DNA from: Bacteroidales bacterium
GTDB lineage: Bacteria; Bacteroidota; Bacteroidia; Bacteroidales; UBA932
DNA: 44,216 nucleotides
Reading direction: 5' to 3'
Assembly: GCA_017614795.1 (NCBI GenBank)
Contig: JAGABD010000109.1
Span: 1 to 44,216 of the forward strand
In this document: positions 31,716 to 39,471 of the stretch, one piece after another
Layout of the letters: the number at the start of each line of letters is the position of its first letter
Numbering within the stretch: the first letter of the stretch is position 1
Made by a program: the position numbers and the translations under genes
The notes under the pieces: generated by a model
Told to the model about the DNA's origin: nothing
The model's input: the letters and a program-made list of their open reading frames with translations, nothing else
The model's database searches: none

Positions 31716-33056
31716 TTATTCCACGCGGAGCTGGACGCTGTCGTCGTCCAGGCGGATGCGGAGCCAGGAGGCGATTTCGCGCTCCTTTGCGGGGGTGACG
31801 GGCTCCGAGGTGCGGGCCACGATGAGGGTGCCGAGAGTAGTGGAGAGACTGTCGGTACTGATGCGGGCGCCGCGGGAAACGAAGAGTTCTTCAATCTCCG
31901 GATAGAGGACAGAAGCCTCGCGGGCAAGCTGGTTATAAGGGATGCCCTCCAGCCCGGAAGCATCCACCTCGGCCTGCAGCGCGCGGATAACCGAATCCTT
32001 CTTCGCCAGCTGCGCCTCCATCCGGTCGTAAAGCCCCTGCACCAACTTCTCGGAATCATTTCCCTTGGAAGCCAGGCCGTTTTCCACCAGTTTGATGCGC
32101 TGCGCCGGAATGCCGTACTTGGAAGCGGCCCCTACCAGCGCCAGCTGCGCCTCGGTGTCGAGTTCCTCGCCGGTGGTGAAGATGGTGACGCTGCGGTTGC
32201 GCCCGGTGCTAACCTTGTAATCATAGATGTACGCACGCCCCACCACGCGGTTCTCGGCGATGAACGCCTCAACCGAAGAAGCGAAATTGTTGCCGCGGAT
32301 CATAATGGCGGCCGACCAGATACTGGGTATCACCACCAGGATGACCACGGCGCTGACAACCCTGCGGGTACGCTTTCCCACTGCCTCGTCCTCGAAGTCA
32401 AGGCTCTTGAATTTCAAATACTTGGCAGTGATGTAAGTCGCGAGCGTGATGAAAATCGCATTGATGAGGAAGAGCCCCATCGCGCCGAAGAAGAAATGCC
32501 CGTTGAGTTTTGCGAGACCGTATCCCGCAGTGCAGAGGGGCGGCATCAGGGCGGTCGCGATCGCCACGCCGGAAAGCACCGTTCCCTTCTCCTTGCGAGC
32601 CTGCTCGAGGATGCCGGCAAAGCCGCCGAAGAGCGCTATCATCACATCGTAGATGCTGGGCGAAGTGCGCGCCTCGAGCTCGGTCGGATTCACCAGATTC
32701 AGCGGCGAAACGAGGAAGTACAAGGTAGATGCGATAAGGCTTATCACCACCATTACCAGCAAGTTGCGAAGGCTTTCGCCAAGAAGGCGGGTGTCGTTGA
32801 TGCCGAGCCCAAGGCCGGTGCCGATGATAGGCCCCATGAGGGGCGAGATGAGCATCGCGCCGATGATTACGGCGGTGGAGTTGACGTTGAGTCCGACAGA
32901 GGCGATGACTATCGAAAACGCCAGAATCCAGACGTTGGGACCCTTGAAATATATGTTTCGGCGAATGCTCTCGGCCGCCGCCACGGTGTCCACCTGCTCC
33001 GAGATGTTCGCGGTCAGCCGGATGTAAGCCTTAAAGTCGTTCCAAATCTTCTTCAT
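31716..33056 (-). CDS. DUF389-family membrane protein
   Basis: A 446-residue inner-membrane protein. After a 40-residue soluble start come about six membrane segments: GPNVWILAFSIVIASVGL, NSTAVIIGAMLISPLMGPIIG, LLVMVVISLIASTLYFL, a Gly-rich loop with VAIATALMPPLCTAGYGLA, FFGAMGLFLINAIFITLATYI, and VVSAVVILVVIPSIWSA. The motifs GAMLISPLMGPI and ATALMPPL define the DUF389 (TIGR00341-type) family. The last 170 residues are soluble and unusually long for the family (ending RIRLDDDSVQLRV). Function is unknown. A TATCTTTG box ends 5 bases before the ATG. Confidence 0.85.
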   Translation of the reverse strand: MKKIWNDFKAYIRLTANISEQVDTVAAAESIRRNIYFKGPNVWILAFSIVIASVGLNVNSTAVIIGAMLISPLMGPIIGTGLGLGINDTRLLGESLRNLLVMVVISLIASTLYFLVSPLNLVNPTELEARTSPSIYDVMIALFGGFAGILEQARKEKGTVLSGVAIATALMPPLCTAGYGLAKLNGHFFFGAMGLFLINAIFITLATYITAKYLKFKSLDFEDEAVGKRTRRVVSAVVILVVIPSIWSAAIMIRGNNFASSVEAFIAENRVVGRAYIYDYKVSTGRNRSVTIFTTGEELDTEAQLALVGAASKYGIPAQRIKLVENGLASKGNDSEKLVQGLYDRMEAQLAKKDSVIRALQAEVDASGLEGIPYNQLAREASVLYPEIEELFVSRGARISTDSLSTTLGTLIVARTSEPVTPAKEREIASWLRIRLDDDSVQLRVE

Positions 33057-33061
33057 CGGGG

Positions 33062-33069
33062 CAAAGATA
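33062..33069 (-). promoter_or_regulatory. Candidate -7 box of the DUF389 gene
   Basis: TATCTTTG on the minus strand, a TAnnTTTG match that ends 5 bases before ATG 33056. Confidence 0.5.
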
Positions 33070-33080
33070 GTAATTCTGCG

Positions 33081-35252
33081 CTAATTCCCCTGCTCGGGCT
33101 GAATCTTCTTGAGGGTGATGGTGCCGGAAATATCCTTGGTCTCATCCCAATTATCAATCCAAGACATCTCAGGCGCGATTTTGATCGGTGCTTCCCACTC
33201 GAGCATCAGCATGTGATTGCCTCCCGCAGTCGGGTCAAGGGACGCGTAGTCAAACGACAACTGATGTGTACCCTCCTGAAGGCAAGTTACCAGAGTCATG
33301 GGAAGGAGGATATAATCCGAATCGCCTTTTATCTCTTCCGAACCCTCTTCCGTCCCCGTGATATTGCTTACAATCCGCGTACTGGTCGATCCCGATTTCG
33401 TCACCTTGGTTACAAGAAGCGATTCCTCATAATAGATATTCGGGTTCGAAAGCATCTGGCTCATGAGAGCGGACAAATCGCACAATGTAATCGAAAAGCC
33501 CTTCGTTGCATCAGTAGCCATAAATGTGAAGGGAATGTTCTGCTTGTTGTTTCGATTCGGGAAACTTACTGAATAACTGCAATTCGTATTGAAGTATGTA
33601 TCCGCATAAAGCGGTTCTCCGCTCAAAGTGCCAAGATCCTGATGCATATGTCCGGACGCGATAAAATCGGGTAGATTGTAGTGCGCATCCTTAGTGGGAT
33701 CAACTTCAAGATTGTAAACTCCGTTGATACGGTCGTATTCAACTTCGTCATTCAATCCAAAGCCCATTTCCGCCAAAGCCTCGGCCGAAACAGGCTCTCC
33801 AAAAACCTGCTCGTAAACATCTTTGGCCTTGCCCGACTCCCTGCTCACATTGAAGGTGGCGGAGCCGTCGAAGGAGATTCTGAACGAATTCTCGGGATTA
33901 TTGCACTGGTAATCGTCGAGAAGGAGGGGATCCTTGACCGAGTACTTGGCGCTCGATGACGCATCCACATGGAAAGACAGCTCCCAAGCATCACCCAGCG
34001 TTACCGTAAACGAAGTTTCTTCCGTAACGTCATCGTCTATGCCGACCCAAAGAGGCCCTGTCTTGTGGTACTTGGCGGTGATGGTGGAAGTGCCGATAGA
34101 CTTGAGAACCTTGACCTTGAAAGTCGCCTTGCCAGAACCGTCGGTATCGACCTCCTGCTTGGAAATGCTCACAACCGAAGGGTCGGAACTCGACAGTTGT
34201 ATGTCCACATAATCTACGGGGATGTAATCGCCCTGAACCTCGTCGAAAAGATCTACCGTGAGCGTCACCGTGGCTGCGTCGCCCTTCTTCTTGAGTTGCT
34301 TGTCTGGCGAAAGCTGAAGACGGGGCTTCGCGAGCTTGTAGAGAATCTCCACACCTGCGGAGAAGAGCTTGAAGGACTTGTCGGTCTGCTTCCAGTCGGA
34401 CACGCCCTGCCGGTACGCGCTTTCGGAATCGTATCCCGAATGGTAGGCCGCGTTCTTGAACGAGCCGCGGAACGATACGTTCTCGGGTTTGGAACCCATT
34501 TGGCTCAGGCCTGCAGGCAGGGCTTCACTGTCGATGCCGTCCGCTCGAACGCACCAGTCGACGGAGCAAAAACTATAGAAAGGTTCATAGTACAAGCCAG
34601 TGAAAATATCTTTCATCGGGCGGCGCATGAGATTGCGCCCCTCGCCGTTCACCGCATACTCATGGAAAGCCGCCGCAATCTCGTCGGCGCTACTGCCGGA
34701 GCGGAGGCCGTTCATCACATAGGTTTCCACCTTGGACATTGCTGCCATGCCGATATTCACCGCAACATAGGTCGAGAAGTGGTTCACCTGGAAACTCGCC
34801 TTACCATTTTGAACGGTGATTGGCGCCATGCTCACCCATTCTCCGGTTGTTTTGTTAAGCCAGAGGACATCAACCTTGTCGGCGGGGACGCCAGGGCAAG
34901 GGACCTCCACCGTTACGGGGCTCTCGAAAACCAAGCCCTCGGGGCCGAAGTCCATTCGCGAGATCGCTTCTCCCGGAAGCATCATATACGCTCCTTCGGC
35001 ATCGCGGAAGCTGTTGTCCGATATGGCATTGGGATCGACATAATATGTAAGGGTGACCTCCTGATCCTCGGTCACGGCGCCTGCGGCGGCGGAAAGCGTC
35101 ACTTCTCCCAGTACCGCCTCTCCTCCGGCCGAGGGAAGCACGGCGGTGGATTTCTTGCCGGGGCTGTCTTTCTTCTTGGCAGGAGAATCTTTCTGGCAGG
35201 ACGCCAGCATTACGCAAAGGGGCAACAGGACGAGGAAAACAGAGCGTCTCAT
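33081..35252 (-). CDS. Large cell-envelope lipoprotein of unknown function
   Basis: A 723-residue lipoprotein (lipobox VMLASC). After the lipid Cys there is a doubled, Lys-rich KDSPAKK / KDSPGKK stretch. Residues about 40-165 resemble a ZU5-like beta domain (GAVTEDQEVTLTYYVDP ... WLNKTTGEWVSM ... VNHFSTYVAV). Residues about 310-405 look like a bacterial Ig-like (Big_1) domain (DSNPS-type SSSDPSVVSISKQEVDTDGSGKATFKV). The remaining parts are beta-rich without a recognisable family. No catalytic motif is seen. It is divergent from the small lipoprotein of the EF-hand cluster; their -7 boxes are 11 bases apart. Confidence 0.65.
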   Translation of the reverse strand: MRRSVFLVLLPLCVMLASCQKDSPAKKKDSPGKKSTAVLPSAGGEAVLGEVTLSAAAGAVTEDQEVTLTYYVDPNAISDNSFRDAEGAYMMLPGEAISRMDFGPEGLVFESPVTVEVPCPGVPADKVDVLWLNKTTGEWVSMAPITVQNGKASFQVNHFSTYVAVNIGMAAMSKVETYVMNGLRSGSSADEIAAAFHEYAVNGEGRNLMRRPMKDIFTGLYYEPFYSFCSVDWCVRADGIDSEALPAGLSQMGSKPENVSFRGSFKNAAYHSGYDSESAYRQGVSDWKQTDKSFKLFSAGVEILYKLAKPRLQLSPDKQLKKKGDAATVTLTVDLFDEVQGDYIPVDYVDIQLSSSDPSVVSISKQEVDTDGSGKATFKVKVLKSIGTSTITAKYHKTGPLWVGIDDDVTEETSFTVTLGDAWELSFHVDASSSAKYSVKDPLLLDDYQCNNPENSFRISFDGSATFNVSRESGKAKDVYEQVFGEPVSAEALAEMGFGLNDEVEYDRINGVYNLEVDPTKDAHYNLPDFIASGHMHQDLGTLSGEPLYADTYFNTNCSYSVSFPNRNNKQNIPFTFMATDATKGFSITLCDLSALMSQMLSNPNIYYEESLLVTKVTKSGSTSTRIVSNITGTEEGSEEIKGDSDYILLPMTLVTCLQEGTHQLSFDYASLDPTAGGNHMLMLEWEAPIKIAPEMSWIDNWDETKDISGTITLKKIQPEQGN

Positions 35253-35277
35253 AGCGTAAAATATGAAGGTTATATTG

Positions 35278-35285
35278 CAAATATA
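35278..35285 (-). promoter_or_regulatory. Candidate -7 box of the large lipoprotein gene
   Basis: TATATTTG on the minus strand, 25 bases before the ATG at 35252. Confidence 0.5.
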
Positions 35286-35296
35286 CCATTTATTCT

Positions 35297-35304
35297 TATA
35301 TTTG
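35297..35304 (+). promoter_or_regulatory. Candidate -7 box of the EF-hand cluster
   Basis: TATATTTG, 9 bases before ATG 35314. Together with the minus-strand box at 35278-35285 it makes a tight divergent promoter pair. Confidence 0.5.
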
Positions 35305-35313
35305 TGTCTTACA

Positions 35314-35892
35314 ATGGGTAGGAAGGCTTATATCGTTCTGATCCTGGCTTTGGGCGCGGCTCTGCTTGCAGCGTCCTGCGAAAGCCGCCCGGAAGACCCC
35401 GTCACCGAGGCCGTCAAGGCTAAAATCGCCGAAAACGTCAAGGGACTCCCCTCCGACGTGCGCATCGACCGTCTCGAACTCATCGATTCCTCCGCTCTCG
35501 GAACGGAACTCGCCCGTTGCAAAGAACTCTTCAGCCTCAAGATCCGGCGCGAAAAGGAACTTTACACCAAGTATTGGAACAAAGGCCAGTACAACGCCGC
35601 CGATGCCAAGAGCAAGGTCATCCAGAAGGCACAGAAGAACTACGACGGCATAGTCGCCCTCGAGCGGGAACACGAAGCCGCCAAAGACAGCATAATCGCA
35701 TACCATTATATGATAGCCGGCTCGGCGAAGAACGCCGAAGGCGGCAAAGTGGAGTTCAAGGAGGCCTACGTGGCCCTGACCCCCGACGGGAAGGTGCTCA
35801 CCCTGGTGACCGACCGCCGCGACCTGGGCAAGGTGGCTCGCCACGCCATACCGGGCTACCTCGAACTTCTGGGTGCGGAGAAAGAAGAATAA
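35314..35892 (+). CDS. Small lipoprotein of unknown function
   Basis: A 192-residue lipoprotein. The start MGRKAYIVLILALGAALLAASC at 35314 is chosen because it begins the signal peptide and lies after the -7 box; the longer frame from 35263 would cross the promoter. The mature part is helical and charged (CKELFSLKIRREKELYTKYW; SKVIQKAQKNYDGIVALEREHEAAKDS), perhaps a coiled coil, then a short beta part (VEFKEAYVALTPDGKVLTLVTD). I do not recognise the family. It is 17 bases upstream of the EF-hand gene, so the two are cotranscribed. Confidence 0.7.
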   Translation: MGRKAYIVLILALGAALLAASCESRPEDPVTEAVKAKIAENVKGLPSDVRIDRLELIDSSALGTELARCKELFSLKIRREKELYTKYWNKGQYNAADAKSKVIQKAQKNYDGIVALEREHEAAKDSIIAYHYMIAGSAKNAEGGKVEFKEAYVALTPDGKVLTLVTDRRDLGKVARHAIPGYLELLGAEKEE

Positions 35893-35909
35893 CCAAATAA
35901 CACTTGTAT

Positions 35910-38168
35910 ATGGCCAAAGAAGCTTACAACTGGAAATACGCCTCCGTAGGAGGTTCCGTACGCGTAAAGATTGAAACGGGCGAGGACATAGCCCATCTCG
36001 CCGAGCTCGACCGCAAGAAATGGACGGTGCTCAGCTGCCCCGTGGAAGGGCTCGAGTTCGATGCCAAGACGCTCAAACTGCTGGATTCCAACGGCGACGG
36101 CCGCATCCACGTGGACGAGGTGATAGCCGCGTCGCAGTGGCTCACCGGCGTGCTCAAGAACCCCGACGACCTCGTCAAGGGCGAAAGCAGCCTCCCCCTC
36201 AAGGCCTTCAGCGACAGCGAGGAAGGACAGGCACTCAAGAAGAGCGCGAAGCAGATTCTGCAGAACCTCGGCCTCAAGAAGGACAGCATCTCCCTGGAAG
36301 ATACCGCCGACAATACCAAGATATTCGCCGCCACCCAGTTTAACGGCGACGGCGTCATCACCGAGGCTTCCGCGGGCGAAGACGAAAAACTCGCCGGCCT
36401 CATCAAGACCATCGTGGAGGTTACAGGCGGTTCTCCCGACCGCAGCGGAGTGCAGGGCGTCAGCGCAGAGCAGATTGAAGCGTTCTACGCGGCCGCGGCC
36501 GATTTCGCGGGCTGGAAGGACGCCGCCGGCAAGGAGGTCTTCCCTTACGGAGACGACACTCCCGCCGCCCTGGCAGCCGTCGAGGCGGTCAAGGCCAAGG
36601 TCGCCGACTTCTTTATGCGTTGCAAGCTCATCGGCTTCGATGCCAATGCCGCAGGCGCGGTGGACGTCGACGTCGACAAGATCAAGGCCATCAGCGAGAA
36701 GGATCTCGCCGAGAGCGCCGAAGAAATAGCGAGCTATCCCCTCGCCCGTCCCAACGACAAGGGACTCCTTCCTCTGGACGGAGGCATCAACCCCGCCTGG
36801 CAGGGAGCGTTCGCAAGCCTCAAGGCTCTCGTGCTCGACAAGGAGTTCAAGGGCAAGAAGGGCATAAGCGAGGCCGACTGGGCCGGAGTGCTCGCCAAGT
36901 TCGGCCCTTACACCGCCTGGGCAGCCGACAAGAAGGGCGCCGAGGTCGAAGGACTCGGACTCGATGCCGTCAAGGCCATCCTCAAGGAAGACAGGAAAGC
37001 GGCCCTGCTCGAACTCGTGGAGAAGGACAAGGCCCTCGAGGCCGAAGCCCTCAGCATCGAGGCGGTCGACAAGCTCCTGCACTTCTACCGCGACTTCTAC
37101 ACCTTCCTGAAGAACTACGTGGTGTTCCAGGACTTCTACGCCGACGGTCCGGCGCTGCAGAGCGTATGGCAGGCAGGACGCCTGTTCATCGAACAGCGCA
37201 GGTGCGACCTCTGCGTGCGCGTTGCCGATATGGGCAAGCACGGCGACATGTCCAGCCTCAGCGGAATGTACATCATCTACGCCGACTGCCTCAACAAGCC
37301 CACGGGAAAGAAGCTCAGCATCGCCGCGGTGCTCACCGACGGCGACATCGACGGACTCCGCCCGGGCAAGAACGCCATCTTCTACGACCGCGACGGTCTC
37401 GACTACGATGCGGTGGTGACCAAGATAATCGACAATCCCATCAGCATCCGCCAGGCCTTCTGGGCCCCTTACCGCAAGTTCGGCAAGTGGATCGGCGACA
37501 AGTTCAAGAAGAACGCCGAGGAGAAGGATTCCAAGGGATTCAGCGATATGACCGCGGCGGCGGACAACGCCGGCAAGGACGGAGCGAAGGCTGTTACCAG
37601 CACTTTCGACATCGCAAAGTTCGCCGGTATCTTCGCGGCCATCGGCATGGCGGTGGGCTTCATCGCACAGGGCCTGGTAGCGCTCATCAAGGGTGTCGCC
37701 TCCCTCAAGGCATGGAAGCTTCTGCTCATCATCGCCGGCATTATGCTGGTGATTTCGGGACCTTCGATGATCCTGGCGTGGCTGCGCCTCCGCAAGCGCG
37801 ACCTCGGCGCCCTGCTCAATGCCAACGGCTGGGCAGTTAACGCCGCGTCCTATATCAATATCAAGTTCGGTGCAACCCTCACCAGCCTGGTGAAATATCC
37901 TCTGCTCAAGGCGGTGGATCCCGAGGAAGCGAAGAAGGTGCGTCGCCGCAAATGCTTCTGGTACACCCTGCTGTGCCTCATCGTAGCCTGCGGCATCGTA
38001 TTCTTCCTCAACTGGAAGCACGTCATCAACATCCCTTATCTCCCCCAGCAGCAGCCCAAGGAGCAGGTAGTCGAAGCCCCGGCGGAAGAAGCGCCCGCGG
38101 CGGAGATTCAGGCAGAAGAAGCGGCTCCCGCAGAAGAGGCAGCTCCTGCCACCGAGCCTGCCGCATAA
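35910..38168 (+). CDS. EF-hand-containing membrane protein of unknown function
   Basis: A 752-residue protein starting MAKEAYNWKYASVGG at ATG 35910. Near residues 59-70 it has a canonical EF-hand loop, DSNGDGRIHVDE (positions 1, 3, 5, 7 and 12 all suitable for calcium), and near residue 143 a second, degenerate one (FNGDGVITE). There is no signal peptide. The large middle part is soluble and rich in Ala, Lys, Asp and Glu. Two membrane segments follow at about residues 570-630 (FAGIFAAIGMAVGFIAQGLV; LLLIIAGIMLVISGPSMIL) and one at about 690-710 (YTLLCLIVACGIVFFL), then an Ala/Glu/Pro tail (EEAPAAEIQAEEAAPAEEA). The fold is unfamiliar to me; calcium-linked sensing at the inner membrane is only a guess. 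Confidence 0.7.
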   Translation: MAKEAYNWKYASVGGSVRVKIETGEDIAHLAELDRKKWTVLSCPVEGLEFDAKTLKLLDSNGDGRIHVDEVIAASQWLTGVLKNPDDLVKGESSLPLKAFSDSEEGQALKKSAKQILQNLGLKKDSISLEDTADNTKIFAATQFNGDGVITEASAGEDEKLAGLIKTIVEVTGGSPDRSGVQGVSAEQIEAFYAAAADFAGWKDAAGKEVFPYGDDTPAALAAVEAVKAKVADFFMRCKLIGFDANAAGAVDVDVDKIKAISEKDLAESAEEIASYPLARPNDKGLLPLDGGINPAWQGAFASLKALVLDKEFKGKKGISEADWAGVLAKFGPYTAWAADKKGAEVEGLGLDAVKAILKEDRKAALLELVEKDKALEAEALSIEAVDKLLHFYRDFYTFLKNYVVFQDFYADGPALQSVWQAGRLFIEQRRCDLCVRVADMGKHGDMSSLSGMYIIYADCLNKPTGKKLSIAAVLTDGDIDGLRPGKNAIFYDRDGLDYDAVVTKIIDNPISIRQAFWAPYRKFGKWIGDKFKKNAEEKDSKGFSDMTAAADNAGKDGAKAVTSTFDIAKFAGIFAAIGMAVGFIAQGLVALIKGVASLKAWKLLLIIAGIMLVISGPSMILAWLRLRKRDLGALLNANGWAVNAASYINIKFGATLTSLVKYPLLKAVDPEEAKKVRRRKCFWYTLLCLIVACGIVFFLNWKHVINIPYLPQQQPKEQVVEAPAEEAPAAEIQAEEAAPAEEAAPATEPAA

Positions 38169-38195
38169 CCAAAGCAACCAATGAAAACCATCGAT

Positions 38196-38834
38196 ATGAA
38201 AAAGTTACTTATTATCGGCCTCCTGGCAATGATGTCCTTCAGCGCAAGCGCCCAGATTATGGACGTGGGCGGAGGTTTCATCATGGCCAAGCAGAAGAGC
38301 ACCATGAAATACAACGGTGCGACTAACGAGACTACTGCCAGCGGCCCCGGGTTCTACGTCAACCTTGGCATGACCACCATGATGACCGAAGGCGTAGGTT
38401 ACACTATCGACTTCTTCCTCAACCAATGGACACTTACAGCGGATGAAGAAGATCCGACCGATTCCAAAACCAGCGAAACCAATCTTGGTTTTGTGTTGGC
38501 TCTCTCGCTCCGCCTTCCCGTCTCCGAGTCCCTTATCTTCTCGCCGTATTTCGGCCCCGTGATGGCCTACGGCCTCTCTTCGAAGACTACCGGCAAGGAT
38601 CTCCTTAACGGCGGAACTGCTAAAATCAACAACTACGACAAGGACCAGTACGGCGCTACCTATTCAAGGATGGATACCTATATTACCGTAGGCGCCGCAG
38701 CGGATATCGTACCCTCGAATCTTCGTCTGAGCATGGGCGTGGACTTTGGTATGTGGAACCGCCTCAGCGGCATCAAGGATGCGAAAATCAAAGATGGTCC
38801 CAATTTCCGTTTCGGAGTAGCATATTTGTTTTAA
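38196..38834 (+). CDS. Outer-membrane beta-barrel protein
   Basis: A 212-residue protein from MKKLLIIGLLAMMSFSASAQ (ATG 38196; an upstream ATG 38181 adds MKTID). After the signal peptide come alternating amphipathic strands with Gly and aromatic residues (GPGFYVNLGMTTMM, TNLGFVLALSLRLP, IFSPYFGPVMAYGL), ending FRFGVAYLF. The terminal Phe and strand pattern fit a small OmpW/porin-family barrel of about 8 strands. It follows the EF-hand gene by 27 bases and is probably in the same transcript. Function unknown. Confidence 0.72.
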   Translation: MKKLLIIGLLAMMSFSASAQIMDVGGGFIMAKQKSTMKYNGATNETTASGPGFYVNLGMTTMMTEGVGYTIDFFLNQWTLTADEEDPTDSKTSETNLGFVLALSLRLPVSESLIFSPYFGPVMAYGLSSKTTGKDLLNGGTAKINNYDKDQYGATYSRMDTYITVGAAADIVPSNLRLSMGVDFGMWNRLSGIKDAKIKDGPNFRFGVAYLF

Positions 38835-38883
38835 ATAACAATACCAACCAATTCTATTAACCAATCAAACCAACTAACTGTTT

Positions 38884-39471
38884 ATGAAAAAGTTATTTGT
38901 TACAATGATTGCCCTGGCAGTAGCTGCCACGGCTTTCGCACAGCTTCCTAAAGGACTCGCAGTAGGCGCAGGTTACCTCAGCAACGATGGCAAGACCAAA
39001 ATGGGTGACGTTACCCACACCGAAACCATTGGCGGTTTCTATGTCAATGCAGACTATAACATTGCCCTCGGCGAAGCCCTCGGAGTTGCTCCCGGCGTTG
39101 CCATCGACTACCTTTCCAAGACTAAGAACGACGTAAAGACAACCTTGATCAATCTCGACATCCCCGTGATGATCAACTATGCCATCCCCGTGGCGGACAT
39201 CATCAAGATAGTTCCTTTCGCAGGACCTACCGTGCAGTTTGGCATCTCCGGAAAAGCAAAGGCCGGTGACAACACCCTCGACCTCTATGGCGACAACCAG
39301 GACAACAGCAGGCTTCAGATTTACGTCGGCGGCGGCGTTGCTGTAGAGATTGCCGAGATTCTCCGCGCTCACGTTGGCTACGACCTCGGTCTGCTCAACC
39401 GTTACACGGGAGACGGCGACATCACCGTGAAGAACAACGGTCTCCACTTCGGAGTTTCCTACCTGTTCTAG
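38884..39471 (+). CDS. Outer-membrane beta-barrel protein (porin-family type)
   Basis: A 195-residue barrel protein with signal peptide MKKLFVTMIALAVAATAFAQ. Strand pattern: LAVGAGYLSN, IGGFYVNADYNIAL, GVAPGVAIDYLS, TLINLDIPVMINYAIP, IKIVPFAGPTVQFGIS, IYVGGGVAVEIAE, LRAHVGYDLGLLN, ending LHFGVSYLF. It is a paralogue-like partner of the upstream barrel; the 49-base gap between them is CCAA-rich without a promoter box. Its stop TAG shares a CTAG with the stop of tsaB on the other strand. Confidence 0.75.
   Translation: MKKLFVTMIALAVAATAFAQLPKGLAVGAGYLSNDGKTKMGDVTHTETIGGFYVNADYNIALGEALGVAPGVAIDYLSKTKNDVKTTLINLDIPVMINYAIPVADIIKIVPFAGPTVQFGISGKAKAGDNTLDLYGDNQDNSRLQIYVGGGVAVEIAEILRAHVGYDLGLLNRYTGDGDITVKNNGLHFGVSYLF

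Noticed and set aside
35856..38177. 773-residue minus-strand ORF opposite the EF-hand gene
   Set aside because: Shadow of the EF-hand gene; no signal peptide, domain or family motif, and the start lies against the promoter direction of the cluster.
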